From: Microbacterium terregens
Lineage (GTDB): Bacteria; Pseudomonadota; Alphaproteobacteria; Sphingomonadales; Sphingomonadaceae
Assembly (NCBI RefSeq): GCF_027922045.1
Contig: NZ_BSEX01000004.1
Coordinates: 354,410-418,409 of the forward strand
Length of the DNA stretch: 64,000 bases
Reading direction: 5' to 3'
Below are positions 8,877 through 17,310 of the stretch, one piece after another. Both the position numbers and the translations under genes were made by a program. Each line of letters begins with the position of its first letter. The first letter of the stretch is position 1. The notes under the pieces were generated by a model. It was not told the DNA's origin and made no database searches. It saw only the letters and a list, made by a program, of their open reading frames with translations.

Positions 8877-9547
8877 GCCGCCCCCTCGCGGTGCTGCGCC
8901 CCGAACCCGGCGCATCGGCCACCGTCGAGCGGATCACGGCTGCCGGCTACCAGACGCTGCGCACGCCATTGTTTCACGTGGAGCAACGAGGATGGCCGCC
9001 GGTTGCCGCCTCGGACCACGACGCGCTCGTCCTGACCAGCGCGAACACGGTTCGGCACGCGGGGCCTCAGCTCGCCAGCCTGGCCATGCTCCCGGTGTGG
9101 GCAGTCGGAGAAGCGACCGCCCGGGCTGCCGCAGGCGTCCGCTTGACCGTCATTCGGGTCGGGACGGAGGGGGCCAAGACGCTCCTCGACACCGCCTGGG
9201 CGGCCGGCGTCCGTCGCGCCTTGTGGCTGGGCGGCGAGTCCCTCCGCCTCTTGGAGCATCCCGCCGTCTCCCGCATGGTCGCGGTCTATGCCAGCACGCC
9301 GCTGGCCCCGTCATTGGACGCCGTTCGCCGCCTCGCCGGCAGCGTCGCTCTGGTCCACTCCCCTCGCGCCGCCGAGCGGCTCCGACACGTCCTTGCCGAA
9401 GCCGGAGTGGCCCTCTCCACCCTAAGGCTCGCCGCCATCAGCCCCGCGGCGGCAGAGGCGGCCGGAAACGGCTGGGACGCGCTCGCCGTCGCGTCGGTTC
9501 CCACCGATCCGGCGCTGGTTGCGGCTGCAATCCGCCTCGCCGATTGA
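8873..9547 (+). CDS. hemD: Uroporphyrinogen-III synthase HemD
   Basis: HemD cyclises hydroxymethylbilane to uroporphyrinogen III. The 224-residue protein is divergent, as usual for the family. It is identified by the two-lobed layout (RPEPGASATVERITAAGYQTLRTPLF; DALVLTSANTVRH; AVGEATARAA; VALVHSPRAAERL; AISPAAAEAAG) and by position right after hemC. A parS-like 16-mer (8970-8985) lies inside the coding sequence and encodes the LFHVEQ stretch. Confidence 0.9.
   Translation: MSRPLAVLRPEPGASATVERITAAGYQTLRTPLFHVEQRGWPPVAASDHDALVLTSANTVRHAGPQLASLAMLPVWAVGEATARAAAGVRLTVIRVGTEGAKTLLDTAWAAGVRRALWLGGESLRLLEHPAVSRMVAVYASTPLAPSLDAVRRLAGSVALVHSPRAAERLRHVLAEAGVALSTLRLAAISPAAAEAAGNGWDALAVASVPTDPALVAAAIRLAD
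8970..8985. promoter_or_regulatory. parS-like ParB-binding site inside hemD
   Basis: The 16-mer TGTTTCACGTGGAGCA contains the central CACGTG and the TGTTTCAC arm of the bacterial parS consensus; the right arm deviates (GGAGCA). It lies about 24 kb from the putative oriC, and parAB are in the same window. Being intragenic is normal for parS sites. Confidence 0.6.
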
Positions 9548-9578
9548 CCGCGCGCACCGCCGCGAGGATAAGGACGCC

Positions 9579-10538
9579 ATGACGATGGAAACGGCGACCT
9601 CCGCCACGGGGGCTCCCCGCAAGCCGCGCGGGAACACCATGCTGTGGATCGCGCTCCTCGCCTTTGTGCTCGGACTCGCGGCCATGGCCGGGCTGGTCCA
9701 CCGCTTCGGCGCCTGGATCGGCCTCGGCCCCGCAGCCACGCCAGCCGTGGTCCAGAGCGCACCGCTGCCTGCCGCCCCGCAGAACCCCCGCCCGCCCGCG
9801 CAGCGCCCGGCCGACATCGCCACGCTGTCGCAGCGCGAGCAGGTGCTCGCCGCGCACATCGCCGAGCTCGAGGCGCGGCTCGCCAATGTCGATACCAGCT
9901 CGCGCGTTGCCTCCGGCTTCGCGACCCGCGCCGAAGGGCTGCTGGTCGCCTTCGCCGCCCGCCGCGCGCTCGATCGCGGACTGGCGCTCGGCTATGTCGA
10001 GGACCAGTTGCGCCAGCGCTTCGCCGCGGCCGAGCCGCAGGCGGTGGCAACCGTTATCGCCGCCGCACGCCAACCGGTGACGCTGGAGGACCTCCGCCTC
10101 GCACTCGACACCATCGCCCCCAAGCTGTCGGGCGGCGGACCCAACGAAAGCTGGTGGCAGGGCATCCGCCGCGAACTGTCGCAGCTGATCATCATCCGCC
10201 AGGATGCGAGCCCAAGCATGCTGCCCGCGGACCGCCTCGCCCGCGCGCGCCGCCGACTGGACGCCGCCCAGGTCGAAGGCGCGCTGGCGGAAATCGCGCG
10301 CATGCCGGGCGCCGCCAATGCGCAGAGCTGGATGGATGCCGCCCGCCGCTACATCGCCGCGCGCCAGGCGCTGAATGCGATCGAGACGGTGGCGATCCAG
10401 GGTGGCGGCACCCTGCCCGTGCCGCCGGCGCCGCTTCCGGTCCCGCCCGCCGCCCAGCCGATGGCGGACGAAGCCGCGCCTTCCGCTTCCGATCCCGTCC
10501 CGAACGACGAAGCCGGCCTGAGCCAGACCGGCGCCTGA
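9579..10538 (+). CDS. Mitofilin/Mic60-like inner-membrane protein (COG4223 type)
   Basis: The 319-residue protein has a short cytoplasmic N-terminus, one transmembrane segment (about residues 21-40, [20 protein letters not shown]), an Ala/Pro-rich linker, a predicted coiled coil ([22 protein letters not shown]) and a helical domain resembling the mitofilin C-terminal region. Alphaproteobacterial homologues next to hemCD are the bacterial counterparts of mitochondrial Mic60. I chose ATG 9579 because GAGGATAAGGA directly precedes it. It starts 31 bp after hemD. A membrane-shaping role is inferred from the family. Confidence 0.75.
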   Translation: MTMETATSATGAPRKPRGNTMLWIALLAFVLGLAAMAGLVHRFGAWIGLGPAATPAVVQSAPLPAAPQNPRPPAQRPADIATLSQREQVLAAHIAELEARLANVDTSSRVASGFATRAEGLLVAFAARRALDRGLALGYVEDQLRQRFAAAEPQAVATVIAAARQPVTLEDLRLALDTIAPKLSGGGPNESWWQGIRRELSQLIIIRQDASPSMLPADRLARARRRLDAAQVEGALAEIARMPGAANAQSWMDAARRYIAARQALNAIETVAIQGGGTLPVPPAPLPVPPAAQPMADEAAPSASDPVPNDEAGLSQTGA

Positions 10539-10552
10539 AGAAGGAAGCGGCA

Positions 10553-11737
10553 ATGGCCGACATGGGCCGGTTCGACTGGGCGGACCCGTTCGGGCTCGAC
10601 GCGCAGCTGACCGACGAGGAACGCCTCGTCCGCGACACTGCCCAGGCATACGCCCAGGACAAGCTACTGCCGCGGGTCACCCGCGCCTATCTCGACGAAA
10701 ACTTCGACCGCGACATCCTGCACGAAATGGGCGCGCTCGGCCTGCTCGGCGCAACCATCCCGGCCGAATATGGCGGCGCCGGCCTCGGCTATGTCTCCTA
10801 CGGCCTGGTGGCACGCGCGGTGGAGGCGGTGGACTCCGGCTACCGCTCGGCAATGAGCGTGCAGTCGAGCCTCGTGATGCACCCGATCTACGCCTATGGC
10901 TCGGAGGCGCAACGGCGGAAGTACCTCCCCAGGCTCGCCACCGGCGAATGGGTCGGCTGCTTCGGCCTGACCGAGCCCGATGCCGGCTCCGATCCCGGCG
11001 GCATGCGCACCCGCGCCCAGGCGATCGTCGGCGGCTATCGCCTGACCGGTACCAAGACGTGGATCACCAACGCACCGATCGCCGACGTCTTCGTGGTCTG
11101 GGCGAAGTCCGACGCGCATGGCGGCAAGATCCGCGGCTTCCTCCTCGACAAGGGCACGCTGGGCCTGTCGGCACCGAAGATCGAGGGCAAGCTGTCACTT
11201 CGCGCCTCAGTCACGGGTGAAATCGTGATGGACGGCGTCGAGGTGGGCGAGGACGCGCTGCTCCCGGACGTGGTGGGGCTGAAGGGTCCGTTCGGCTGCC
11301 TCAACCGCGCCCGCTACGGCATCGCCTGGGGCGCGATGGGCGCGGCCGAGGCCTGCTTTCACGCCGCCCGCCGCTACACGCTCGACCGCCACCAGTTCGG
11401 CGTCCCCCTCGCCTCCAAGCAGCTGGTCCAGATCAAGCTCGCCGACATGGAGACGGAGATCGCGCTCGGCCTGCAGGCGGCGCTGCGCTGCGGCCGCATG
11501 TTCGACGACGGCACCCTCGCGCCAGAGGCGATCTCGATCATCAAGCGCAACAACTGCGGCAAGGCACTGGCCATCGCCCGCGTCGCCCGCGACATGCACG
11601 GCGGCAACGGCATCTCCGCCGAATTCCACGTGCTGCGCCACGCCATCAACCTGGAAACCGTGAACACCTACGAAGGCACCCACGACGTCCACGGCCTGAT
11701 CCTGGGCCGCGCAATCACGGGTATTGCGGCGTTCTAG
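10553..11737 (+). CDS. gcdH: Acyl-CoA dehydrogenase, glutaryl-CoA dehydrogenase type
   Basis: The 394-residue flavoprotein contains [20 protein letters not shown], which matches the glutaryl-CoA dehydrogenase version of the FAD/substrate loop. It also has [20 protein letters not shown] and, near the C-terminus, [20 protein letters not shown] with the catalytic Glu. Glutaryl-CoA dehydrogenase oxidises and decarboxylates glutaryl-CoA to crotonyl-CoA in lysine and tryptophan breakdown. RBS AAGGAAG precedes ATG 10553. It follows the mitofilin-like gene by 14 bp but is functionally unrelated. Substrate assignment is from motif similarity. Confidence 0.85.
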   Translation: MADMGRFDWADPFGLDAQLTDEERLVRDTAQAYAQDKLLPRVTRAYLDENFDRDILHEMGALGLLGATIPAEYGGAGLGYVSYGLVARAVEAVDSGYRSAMSVQSSLVMHPIYAYGSEAQRRKYLPRLATGEWVGCFGLTEPDAGSDPGGMRTRAQAIVGGYRLTGTKTWITNAPIADVFVVWAKSDAHGGKIRGFLLDKGTLGLSAPKIEGKLSLRASVTGEIVMDGVEVGEDALLPDVVGLKGPFGCLNRARYGIAWGAMGAAEACFHAARRYTLDRHQFGVPLASKQLVQIKLADMETEIALGLQAALRCGRMFDDGTLAPEAISIIKRNNCGKALAIARVARDMHGGNGISAEFHVLRHAINLETVNTYEGTHDVHGLILGRAITGIAAF

Positions 11738-11777
11738 GGTGGCCCAACGTTCATCATGAACGTACCTGCTGCCCCCT

Positions 11778-11891
11778 CCGTTCGCCTCGAGCAGCCGTCG
11801 AGCTTGTCGAGACGGCGTGTCGAGAGGTCGGCGCGCGCGGCTTCCTCGACACGGGCTCTCGACAAGCTCGATCCCTGCTCGAGACAAACGG
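11778..11891. repeat. Imperfect inverted repeat with about 57-bp arms (REP-like)
   Basis: The left arm (11778-11834) and right arm (11835-11891) are near-perfect reverse complements. Both contain CTCGAGCAG, TCGAGCTTGTCGAGA and GTGTCGAG, so a transcript would fold into one long hairpin. It sits in the 275-bp gap between the convergent ends of the acyl-CoA dehydrogenase and gamma-carbonic anhydrase genes. TCGAGCTTGTCGA-type intergenic repeats are widespread in sphingomonads. It could act as a bidirectional terminator or a REP/BIME-like element. No transposase is nearby. Confidence 0.75.
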
Positions 11892-12012
11892 GAAGGGTGA
11901 CCCCTGTCCTAATGGCCCGCCTAGTGCCACACCGAGTCGTGCGGCCGGACAAAAGGGACGCCAAGGTGCAGTTGAGCCTCAACTTCCTCAACTTCGTCCC
12001 GCAACGGGACGT

Positions 12013-12543
12013 TCAGTCGATCCGCACCAGCCCCTGGGCGAACCGGCGCTGACGCTCCGCATAGCCATCGGCGGAGCGGCGCAGCGCGGCGATCGCGGCC
12101 TCGTCCAGGCTGCGTACCGCGCGTGCCGGGCTGCCGATGATCAGGCTGCCGGGCGCAAACACCTTGTCCTCGGTCACCAGTGCGCCGGCGCCCACCAGCG
12201 ACCCCGCACCGATCACCGCTCGGTTGAGCACGATCGCCCCCGTGCCGATCAGCACATCGTCCTCGATGGTACAGCCGTGAAGGATCGCATGATGCCCGAC
12301 GGTCACCCCCGACCCCACCGTCAGCGGGCTGCCCGGATCGGAGTGCAGCATCGCCCCCTCCTGGATGTTGGTGCGGTCGCCGACCGAAATCGGCGTGTTG
12401 TCCGCACGGATCACGGCGCCGAACCACACCCCCACCTCGCGCCCCAGCCGGGCATCGCCGATCACGTCGGCCGAGGGTGCGACCCAGCTCGATCCGTCCT
12501 CCGGCAGCTGCGGCGAAAGGCCGTCGATTGCGTACAGAGGCAT
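12013..12543 (-). CDS. Gamma-carbonic-anhydrase-family (hexapeptide-repeat) protein
   Basis: The 176-residue protein is a left-handed beta-helix made of hexapeptide repeats (VWFGAVIRADNTPISVGDRTNIQ and following). It has the metal-binding histidines of the gamma-CA/PaaY/YrdA family (MLHSDPG and VGHHAILHG). Members bind zinc or iron; some are carbonic anhydrases and others act on thioesters, so activity is open. The stop of the upstream DUF72 gene is 3 bp away, so the two are cotranscribed. Confidence 0.88.
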   Translation of the reverse strand: MPLYAIDGLSPQLPEDGSSWVAPSADVIGDARLGREVGVWFGAVIRADNTPISVGDRTNIQEGAMLHSDPGSPLTVGSGVTVGHHAILHGCTIEDDVLIGTGAIVLNRAVIGAGSLVGAGALVTEDKVFAPGSLIIGSPARAVRSLDEAAIAALRRSADGYAERQRRFAQGLVRID

Positions 12544-12546
12544 CGC

Positions 12547-13347
12547 TCAGCGCAGCCGCGCGATCAGCGCCTGCGCGGCTGCCGGCGCGCGCACCTTCGC
12601 CCCGTTGATGCAGAACACATAGGTCTCACGCGGCTCCACCGGTGGCGGCGCGGCGTCGACATAGGGCAGCCCTTCCGGCACGCCGCCCGCAGCCCAGGTC
12701 TGCGCTGCCTGCGCCCAGCGATCGAGTGCGGCCGCCGCATAGCCCTCCGGCTCCGCCTCCTCCGCCGCCTCCAGCCGCGCATAGACGAAGTCGGCGGTCA
12801 CATCGGCGATTGCGGGATAGCTGGTCGAATCAGCGAATACGATCGCCACCCCCGCCTCACGCGCCATTGCCACGAACTCGGGGACGGCAAAGCTCTCATG
12901 CCGCACCTGCACCGCATGGCGCAGCGCCACGCCTCCGTGGCGACCCGGCAGCAAGCGCAGGAATGCGGCGAAGTCGTCGGCGTCGAACTGCTTGGTCGCC
13001 ATGAACTGCCACAGGATCGGGCCGAGCTTGTCCCCGAGTTCGACGATTCCCTGGTTCAGGAACCGCTCGATCGATTCGCCCGCTTCCCCAAGCACCTTGC
13101 GATTGGTGACGTAACGCGATCCCTTGACCGCGAAGACGAAGCCCTCGGGCGCCGTGTTCGCCCAATTGGCAAAGCTCGCCGGCTTCTGGCTGCCATGATA
13201 GGTCGCGTTGATCTCGATCGCGGTCAGCGCCCGCGACGCGAACTCCAGCTCGCGCTTCTGCGCCAGGCCTTCGGGATAGAAGGTGCCGCGCCAGGGCGGA
13301 AAGCTCCATCCGCCGATACCGACCCGCACCGCGCCATCCGCCATCAC
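12547..13347 (-). CDS. DUF72 (YecE-family) protein
   Basis: This 266-residue TIM-barrel-like protein begins VRVGIGGWSFPPWRGTFYP. It contains EINATYHGSQKPASFANWANTAPEGFVFAVKGSRY, the hallmark of DUF72. Later segments (ALRHAVQVRHESF; VAIVFADSTSYP) also fit. The biochemical role of the family is not established. It is the first gene of a two-gene operon with the gamma-CA gene. The gap to tRNA-Gly upstream holds three hairpins. Confidence 0.85.
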   Translation of the reverse strand: MMADGAVRVGIGGWSFPPWRGTFYPEGLAQKRELEFASRALTAIEINATYHGSQKPASFANWANTAPEGFVFAVKGSRYVTNRKVLGEAGESIERFLNQGIVELGDKLGPILWQFMATKQFDADDFAAFLRLLPGRHGGVALRHAVQVRHESFAVPEFVAMAREAGVAIVFADSTSYPAIADVTADFVYARLEAAEEAEPEGYAAAALDRWAQAAQTWAAGGVPEGLPYVDAAPPPVEPRETYVFCINGAKVRAPAAAQALIARLR

Positions 13348-13441
13348 CGCTCTCCCGCACTGCTTGCAGCAGCTAGGACCGGGAGAAGCGCAGACGCAAG
13401 CTGGTTGCGCTTGGGAGAAAGATCAGAAGGAGGAGGAGCGC

Positions 13442-13527
13442 CGTGGCAAAGCCACGTCGTCGGTCGCCGCGTTGCGGCGCCGGCCGTGTCGCCGATCATT
13501 TCATGATGTGGCGCCGCCACATCATGA
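13442..13527. repeat. Cluster of three short perfect hairpins downstream of tRNA-Gly
   Basis: Three 3-base-loop hairpins lie in 86 bp: CGTGGC/GCCACG (13442-13456), CGCCGC/GCGGCG (13465-13479), and a perfect 12-bp stem (13501-13512 with 13516-13527, arm TCATGATGTGGC). The last begins 8 bp past the tRNA 3' end in the tRNA direction and could define its 3' processing or termination, but no U-run follows it. The rest of the 187-bp gap shows no gene. Confidence 0.6.
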
Positions 13528-13534
13528 CGGCGAC

Positions 13535-13609
13535 TGGAGCGGGCGAAGGGATTCGAACCCTCGACCCCAACCTTGGCAAGGTTGTGCTCTACCCCTGAGC
13601 TACGCCCGC
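13535..13609 (-). tRNA. tRNA-Gly (anticodon GCC)
   Basis: The minus strand folds into a complete cloverleaf of 75 nt with an encoded CCA. The acceptor stem is GCGGGCG (13609-13603) paired with CGCCCGC (13545-13539). The D arm has GTAGCTCAGGGGTAGAGC, the anticodon arm is CAACC-TTGCCAA-GGTTG with GCC in the loop, and the T arm contains GGTTCGAATCC. It reads GGC/GGU glycine codons. It is transcribed away from the divergent cnoX gene. Confidence 0.97.
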
Positions 13610-13648
13610 TCTCTGGCGTTTCGCCGGTGTGCCCCGGCGAGGTGGGGC

Positions 13649-13676
13649 AACTAGCAGCGACTTTTAGACCCGACAA
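13649..13676 (-). promoter_or_regulatory. Possible sigma70-type promoter for tRNA-Gly
   Basis: On the minus strand TTGTCG (13676-13671) and CTAGTT (13654-13649) are 16 bp apart. The implied transcript start is about 30 bp before the mature tRNA end. Both hexamers are imperfect, so this is a weak call based on position. Confidence 0.3.
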
Positions 13677-13772
13677 CCCCCTTCTTGCACTTTTTCGAAA
13701 AGACTTGGCCTGCCGCATCCCAGCGCCCACATAGGCGGCCAACGCTGACCGCAATCGCAACAGGAGCACGCC

Positions 13773-14690
13773 TTGGCCACGCTTGGACTGTCCGCCGCCG
13801 AGAAGGAGGCCGTGGAAGCCTTCCGCCGCGACGTCGTCGAACCGTCGATGACCAAGCTGGTGATCATCGACTTCTGGGCGGAATGGTGCGGGCCGTGCAA
13901 GGCGCTCGGCCCCGTGCTCGAAAAGGTCGCCGCTGCCTATGCCGACAAGGGTGTGGTGCTGGCCAAGATCGACACCGACAAGAACCAGTTCATCGCCTCG
14001 CAATTCCAGGTGCGGTCGATCCCCACCGTCTATGCGATGTTCCAGGGCCAGCTGGTCGCCGACCTGACCCAGGCCCGCACCGAGAGCCAGCTCAAGGGCA
14101 TGCTCGACCAGATCCTGCGCCAGCTGCCGGTGGAGCCCGGTGCCGCGGGAGAAGATGCCGGTGCCGATATCGAGCCCCTCGTCCAGATGGGCGAGGAGGT
14201 TCTCGCCGGCGGCGACGCCGAGCGGGCGCTGTCGATTTTCGATCAGGTTGCCGAGATCGCGCCCGAGCATGCCGGCGTCGCCATCGGCCGCGTCCGTGCG
14301 CTGATGGCGCTCGGCCGCAACGAGGAGGCAGAGGCCGCGATCGCCGCCCTCCCCGCCGAGGCCGCGAAGAACCCGGAGGTCGAGCGCGCCCGCGCCGCCC
14401 TTGCGCTGGCACGGGAAGCGCAGCCGGTGGACGATCTCGCCGGCCTCGCTGCCGAGGTGGCCACCAATCCGGAGGACCTGGATGCGCGCTTCCGGCTCGC
14501 CGGCGGGCAGATGGCGGCAGGTGACCGGGATTCGGCCGCGGCGACGCTGCTGTCGATCATCGCCGCCGATCGCGAGTGGAATGAGGGCGCTGCCCGCCAG
14601 CAGCTGTTGAAGCTCTTCGAAGCCGTCGGCCTGGAAGACCCGTGGGTGTCCGCGCAGCGTCGCAAGCTCTCCGCCGTCCTGTTCGGCTGA
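13773..14690 (+). CDS. cnoX: Thioredoxin-fold TPR co-chaperone CnoX (YbbN)
   Basis: The 305-residue protein has a thioredoxin domain (residues 25-125) with an intact WCGPCK motif and the cis-proline region VRSIPTVYAM. TPR-like helices make up the second half, the layout of CnoX/YbbN. CnoX is a chaperedoxin that protects substrates from oxidation and hands them to GroEL or DnaK. E. coli CnoX lacks the resolving cysteine (SxxC), whereas this one keeps CxxC and may still reduce disulfides. TTG 13773 is preceded by AGGAG. The gene is followed closely by the Lon-N protein gene. Confidence 0.9.
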   Translation: MATLGLSAAEKEAVEAFRRDVVEPSMTKLVIIDFWAEWCGPCKALGPVLEKVAAAYADKGVVLAKIDTDKNQFIASQFQVRSIPTVYAMFQGQLVADLTQARTESQLKGMLDQILRQLPVEPGAAGEDAGADIEPLVQMGEEVLAGGDAERALSIFDQVAEIAPEHAGVAIGRVRALMALGRNEEAEAAIAALPAEAAKNPEVERARAALALAREAQPVDDLAGLAAEVATNPEDLDARFRLAGGQMAAGDRDSAAATLLSIIAADREWNEGAARQQLLKLFEAVGLEDPWVSAQRRKLSAVLFG

Positions 14691-14694
14691 GCGA

Positions 14695-15303
14695 ATGGCG
14701 ACCCGCGTCTCGATCTTCCCGCTTTCGGGCGCGCTGCTGTTTCCAGGCATGCACCTGCCGCTGCACATCTTTGAGCCGCGCTATCGGGCGATGGTGTCCG
14801 ACGCGCTCGCCCGCGATCGCCGGATCGGCATGATCCAGCCGCGTGGGGACGGCGAGCGCCCGGCGCTGTTCGACATGGGCTGCGTCGGCCAGATCATCGA
14901 CGTGGAGGCGCTGCCCGACGGCCGCTTCGACATCGTGCTGGAAGGCCTTGCGCGCTTCCGCGTGCTCCAGGAGCTCGATGTGGCGACCCCGTTCCGGCAG
15001 GTCGAGGCGGAACTGCTCCCGAACCAGCCCAGCGGCACGCTCGCGATCGCAGAGCGCGCCTCGCTGGAGATGGAGTCCCGCCGCTTCGCCGAGGTGCAGG
15101 GCTATGCGGTCGACTGGGAATCGGTGTCGCGCCTCGACGACGAGACGCTGGTGAACGGAATCGCCCAAATTGCGCCGTTCGATCCCGCGTCCAAGCAGGC
15201 GCTGCTGGAAGCGGACACGCTGTCGGGACGCGCGGAACTGATCGTGCAGCTGATGCAGTTCTTCGGCCGGCACGGCGACGAAGAAGGCAGGACCCTGCAA
15301 TGA
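14695..15303 (+). CDS. LON N-terminal (substrate-binding) domain protein
   Basis: The 202-residue protein is a stand-alone Lon N-domain. It opens [30 protein letters not shown] and has the [29 protein letters not shown] strand pattern typical of the PUA-like fold. It has no AAA or protease domain, so it is not Lon itself. A role in substrate recognition or proteostasis is guessed from the name domain only. It starts 4 bp after cnoX and overlaps the Trm112-like start by 4 bp. Confidence 0.9.
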   Translation: MATRVSIFPLSGALLFPGMHLPLHIFEPRYRAMVSDALARDRRIGMIQPRGDGERPALFDMGCVGQIIDVEALPDGRFDIVLEGLARFRVLQELDVATPFRQVEAELLPNQPSGTLAIAERASLEMESRRFAEVQGYAVDWESVSRLDDETLVNGIAQIAPFDPASKQALLEADTLSGRAELIVQLMQFFGRHGDEEGRTLQ

Positions 15304-15479
15304 CCAAGACGCTCGATCCCTGGCTGCTCTCGATCCTGGTGTGCCCGGTGACGCGCACGCCGCTGCGCTGGGACGAGGATGCGCAGGAACTCATCTCGGA
15401 GGCGGCAGGGCTCGCCTATCCCGTCCGCGACGGCGTCCCCGTCATGCTGGTCGAGGAAGCCCGCCCGCTCGACGCATGA
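15300..15479 (+). CDS. Trm112-like (UPF0434/YcaR) protein
   Basis: This 59-residue protein contains [40 protein letters not shown] and an acidic tail, the complete Trm112p/UPF0434 pattern. Only one zinc-type Cys remains (CPVTRTP lacks the second). In eukaryotes and archaea Trm112 activates methyltransferases; bacterial function is mostly unknown. ATG 15300 overlaps the upstream stop and ATG 15476 of the next gene overlaps this stop, so it sits in a tightly coupled operon. Confidence 0.9.
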   Translation: MTKTLDPWLLSILVCPVTRTPLRWDEDAQELISEAAGLAYPVRDGVPVMLVEEARPLDA

Positions 15480-15865
15480 GCGACGCGGACCTGAGCGGCG
15501 TCTGGCTGGGCATCTTCAACTATCCCGAGGATCTGCCGGCCACCAGCTTCCGCGCGACGCTCACGGACACGGGCGGACGGCTGGGCGGCACCATCGAGGA
15601 GATCGACGCGGTGATCCTGGTCGGGCGCCATCTCACCTCCGCGCTCGACGGCACCCGCGATGGCCGGGCGGTGCGCTTCACCAAGTTCTACGCGCCCGTG
15701 AGCGAGGACTATGACGTCGTCGAATATCGCGGGACGGTGAACGCGGAAGGCGACGAGATCACCGGCCATTGGCAAGTGCACGGCGCCTGGGGCGGCAGCT
15801 TCATCATGACGCGGCCGCAAGCGGCACCGGCACAGGCCGAGCAAAGCGACGCGGCGGAACGGTAG
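15476..15865 (+). CDS. Conserved hypothetical protein, small beta-barrel-like
   Basis: The 129-residue protein has alternating strand-like segments ([66 protein letters not shown]) and a Gln/Ala-rich tail. There is no signal peptide. The pattern of a ligand-free lipocalin-like barrel is suggestive only. ATG 15476 overlaps the Trm112-like stop. I do not recognise a function. It ends just before a large inverted repeat that likely terminates the operon. Confidence 0.75.
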   Translation: MSDADLSGVWLGIFNYPEDLPATSFRATLTDTGGRLGGTIEEIDAVILVGRHLTSALDGTRDGRAVRFTKFYAPVSEDYDVVEYRGTVNAEGDEITGHWQVHGAWGGSFIMTRPQAAPAQAEQSDAAER

Positions 15866-15874
15866 TTTCCGCAA

Positions 15875-15956
15875 CCGTGCTCCTGCGCAGGCAGGAGCCC
15901 AGGGTTACTGATCGCTGCGTTCGTGGCTCTGGGCTCCTGCCTGCGCAGGAGCACGG
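15875..15956. repeat. Perfect 28-bp inverted repeat between convergent genes
   Basis: The arms at 15875-15902 and 15929-15956 are exact reverse complements over 28 bp, separated by 26 bp. Each arm also has its own near-palindrome (CTCCTGCGCAGGCAGGAG). The element fills the gap between the hypothetical gene (plus) and the UbiH-type gene (minus). The motif GCTCCTGCGCAGGCAGGAGC looks like a recurrent sphingomonad intergenic repeat. It can serve as a terminator in both directions. Confidence 0.8.
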
Positions 15957-15963
15957 AGCGCGC

Positions 15964-17181
15964 TCAGGCTAGCTCGCCCTGCAACAGCTTCGGCAGCTGC
16001 CCCGTCTCGCCGCGCGCCTCGGCCATGAAGCGCGCCTTGAGCGGCGGGATGCGATCGACTGCCGAGAGCCCGAACCGACGCACCGCGCTCGCGGTCTTGC
16101 CGGGGATGCCGAACAGCCGGGTGAGCCCGTCGGTCGCCGTCGCCACCGCCAGCGTGTCGAGCCCGCGCCAATGGCCATAGCGCTTGAGCAGGTGCGGATC
16201 GCCCAGGTCCATGCCCAGCCGCTTGCCCTCGACCAGCACCTCTACCAGCGCAGCCACGTCGCGCAGCCCCAGGTTGAGCCCTTGGCCAGCGATCGGGTGG
16301 ATGCCGTGCGCCGCGTCGCCCACCAGCGCCAGCCGGTCGGCGGTGATCGTCGCGGCATGGTGAAAGCCGAGCGGATAGCTCGATCGCGGCGACAGCGGCC
16401 CCAGATGCCCCAGGAACCCGCCCATCCGCTTCGACGCCTCGGCCAGCCAGCCGCGATCCGACAGCTTGAGCAGCCCCGGCGCGTCCTTGGCATCGACCGT
16501 CCAGACGATCGCCGAACGATGGCCGTTGGCGTCGTCGTTCATCGGCAGGATCGCGAACGGACCGGCCGGATAGAAGATCTCGTAGGCGACGTTCTCGTGG
16601 CTGTGCTCATGGTTCAGCGTCGCGATCATCGCGACATGGTCATAGCTCCAGCGCGCCACCCGGATCCGCGCCGCTTCGCGCGTCGGCGAATTGCGTCCCT
16701 CGGCCGCAATCAGCAGCGGGGCGGTGAGCGTATCGCCCTTGTCGGTCACCACCGTCACCCCGTTGGGGCCGCGATCGACCGACACCGCTCGCGTGCGCAT
16801 CCGGAGGTCCACGCCCGGCGCGGCCTCGGCAGCTTCGAGCAGCGCGCGGCGGATCGCCTTGTTCTCGTACATGACGCCGAGCGGTGGCGCGTCGGCATCG
16901 GGGACGAAGTCGAGCGCGCCGGGTGCCAGGCCGTCGGTCGCGCGGATCGCACGGATCGGGCAGCCCTTGCCCTCCAGCTGCTGCGCGATGCCCAGCGCCT
17001 CGAACATACGATGGCTGGCGCTTGCGATCGCCGACGCGCGGCCGTCGAAGCCGGGTGCCAGGATCACCGCCGGATCGGCGGGATCGATCACGATCGCGGT
17101 GAGGCCATGGGCGGCGAGTGCGACGGCGAGCGTGCTGCCCACCAGTCCGCCGCCGAGGATAAGGACGTCCGCTTGCTGCAT
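15964..17181 (-). CDS. UbiH/UbiF/COQ6-family FAD monooxygenase
   Basis: This flavoprotein hydroxylates the aromatic ring in ubiquinone synthesis. The 405-residue protein has the FAD dinucleotide motif ILGGGLVGSTLAVALA, the middle ATG-type segment LLIAAEGRNSPTRE, and the ribityl-binding GDAAHGIHPIAGQGLNLGLRDV characteristic of UbiH/COQ6. Which ring position it hydroxylates cannot be told from sequence. It is divergent from ftsK, with 129 bp between starts. Confidence 0.9.
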   Translation of the reverse strand: MQQADVLILGGGLVGSTLAVALAAHGLTAIVIDPADPAVILAPGFDGRASAIASASHRMFEALGIAQQLEGKGCPIRAIRATDGLAPGALDFVPDADAPPLGVMYENKAIRRALLEAAEAAPGVDLRMRTRAVSVDRGPNGVTVVTDKGDTLTAPLLIAAEGRNSPTREAARIRVARWSYDHVAMIATLNHEHSHENVAYEIFYPAGPFAILPMNDDANGHRSAIVWTVDAKDAPGLLKLSDRGWLAEASKRMGGFLGHLGPLSPRSSYPLGFHHAATITADRLALVGDAAHGIHPIAGQGLNLGLRDVAALVEVLVEGKRLGMDLGDPHLLKRYGHWRGLDTLAVATATDGLTRLFGIPGKTASAVRRFGLSAVDRIPPLKARFMAEARGETGQLPKLLQGELA

Positions 17182-17310
17182 GGCCGCCGGTGTAGTGCGG
17201 AAACCCGCCCGCGCAAAGGGCCGGGCCGATTGCCGCCGCCTTGACGGCGGAGTCGGCGCGCGCGATGCATCTTGCCGGTTTTTCTAAGATATTCGAGCGG
17301 GAAGAAGGTC

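Noticed and set aside
13344..14768. A 474-codon minus-strand open frame over cnoX and tRNA-Gly
   Set aside because: It runs through a tRNA gene and antisense to cnoX, so it cannot be a real gene.
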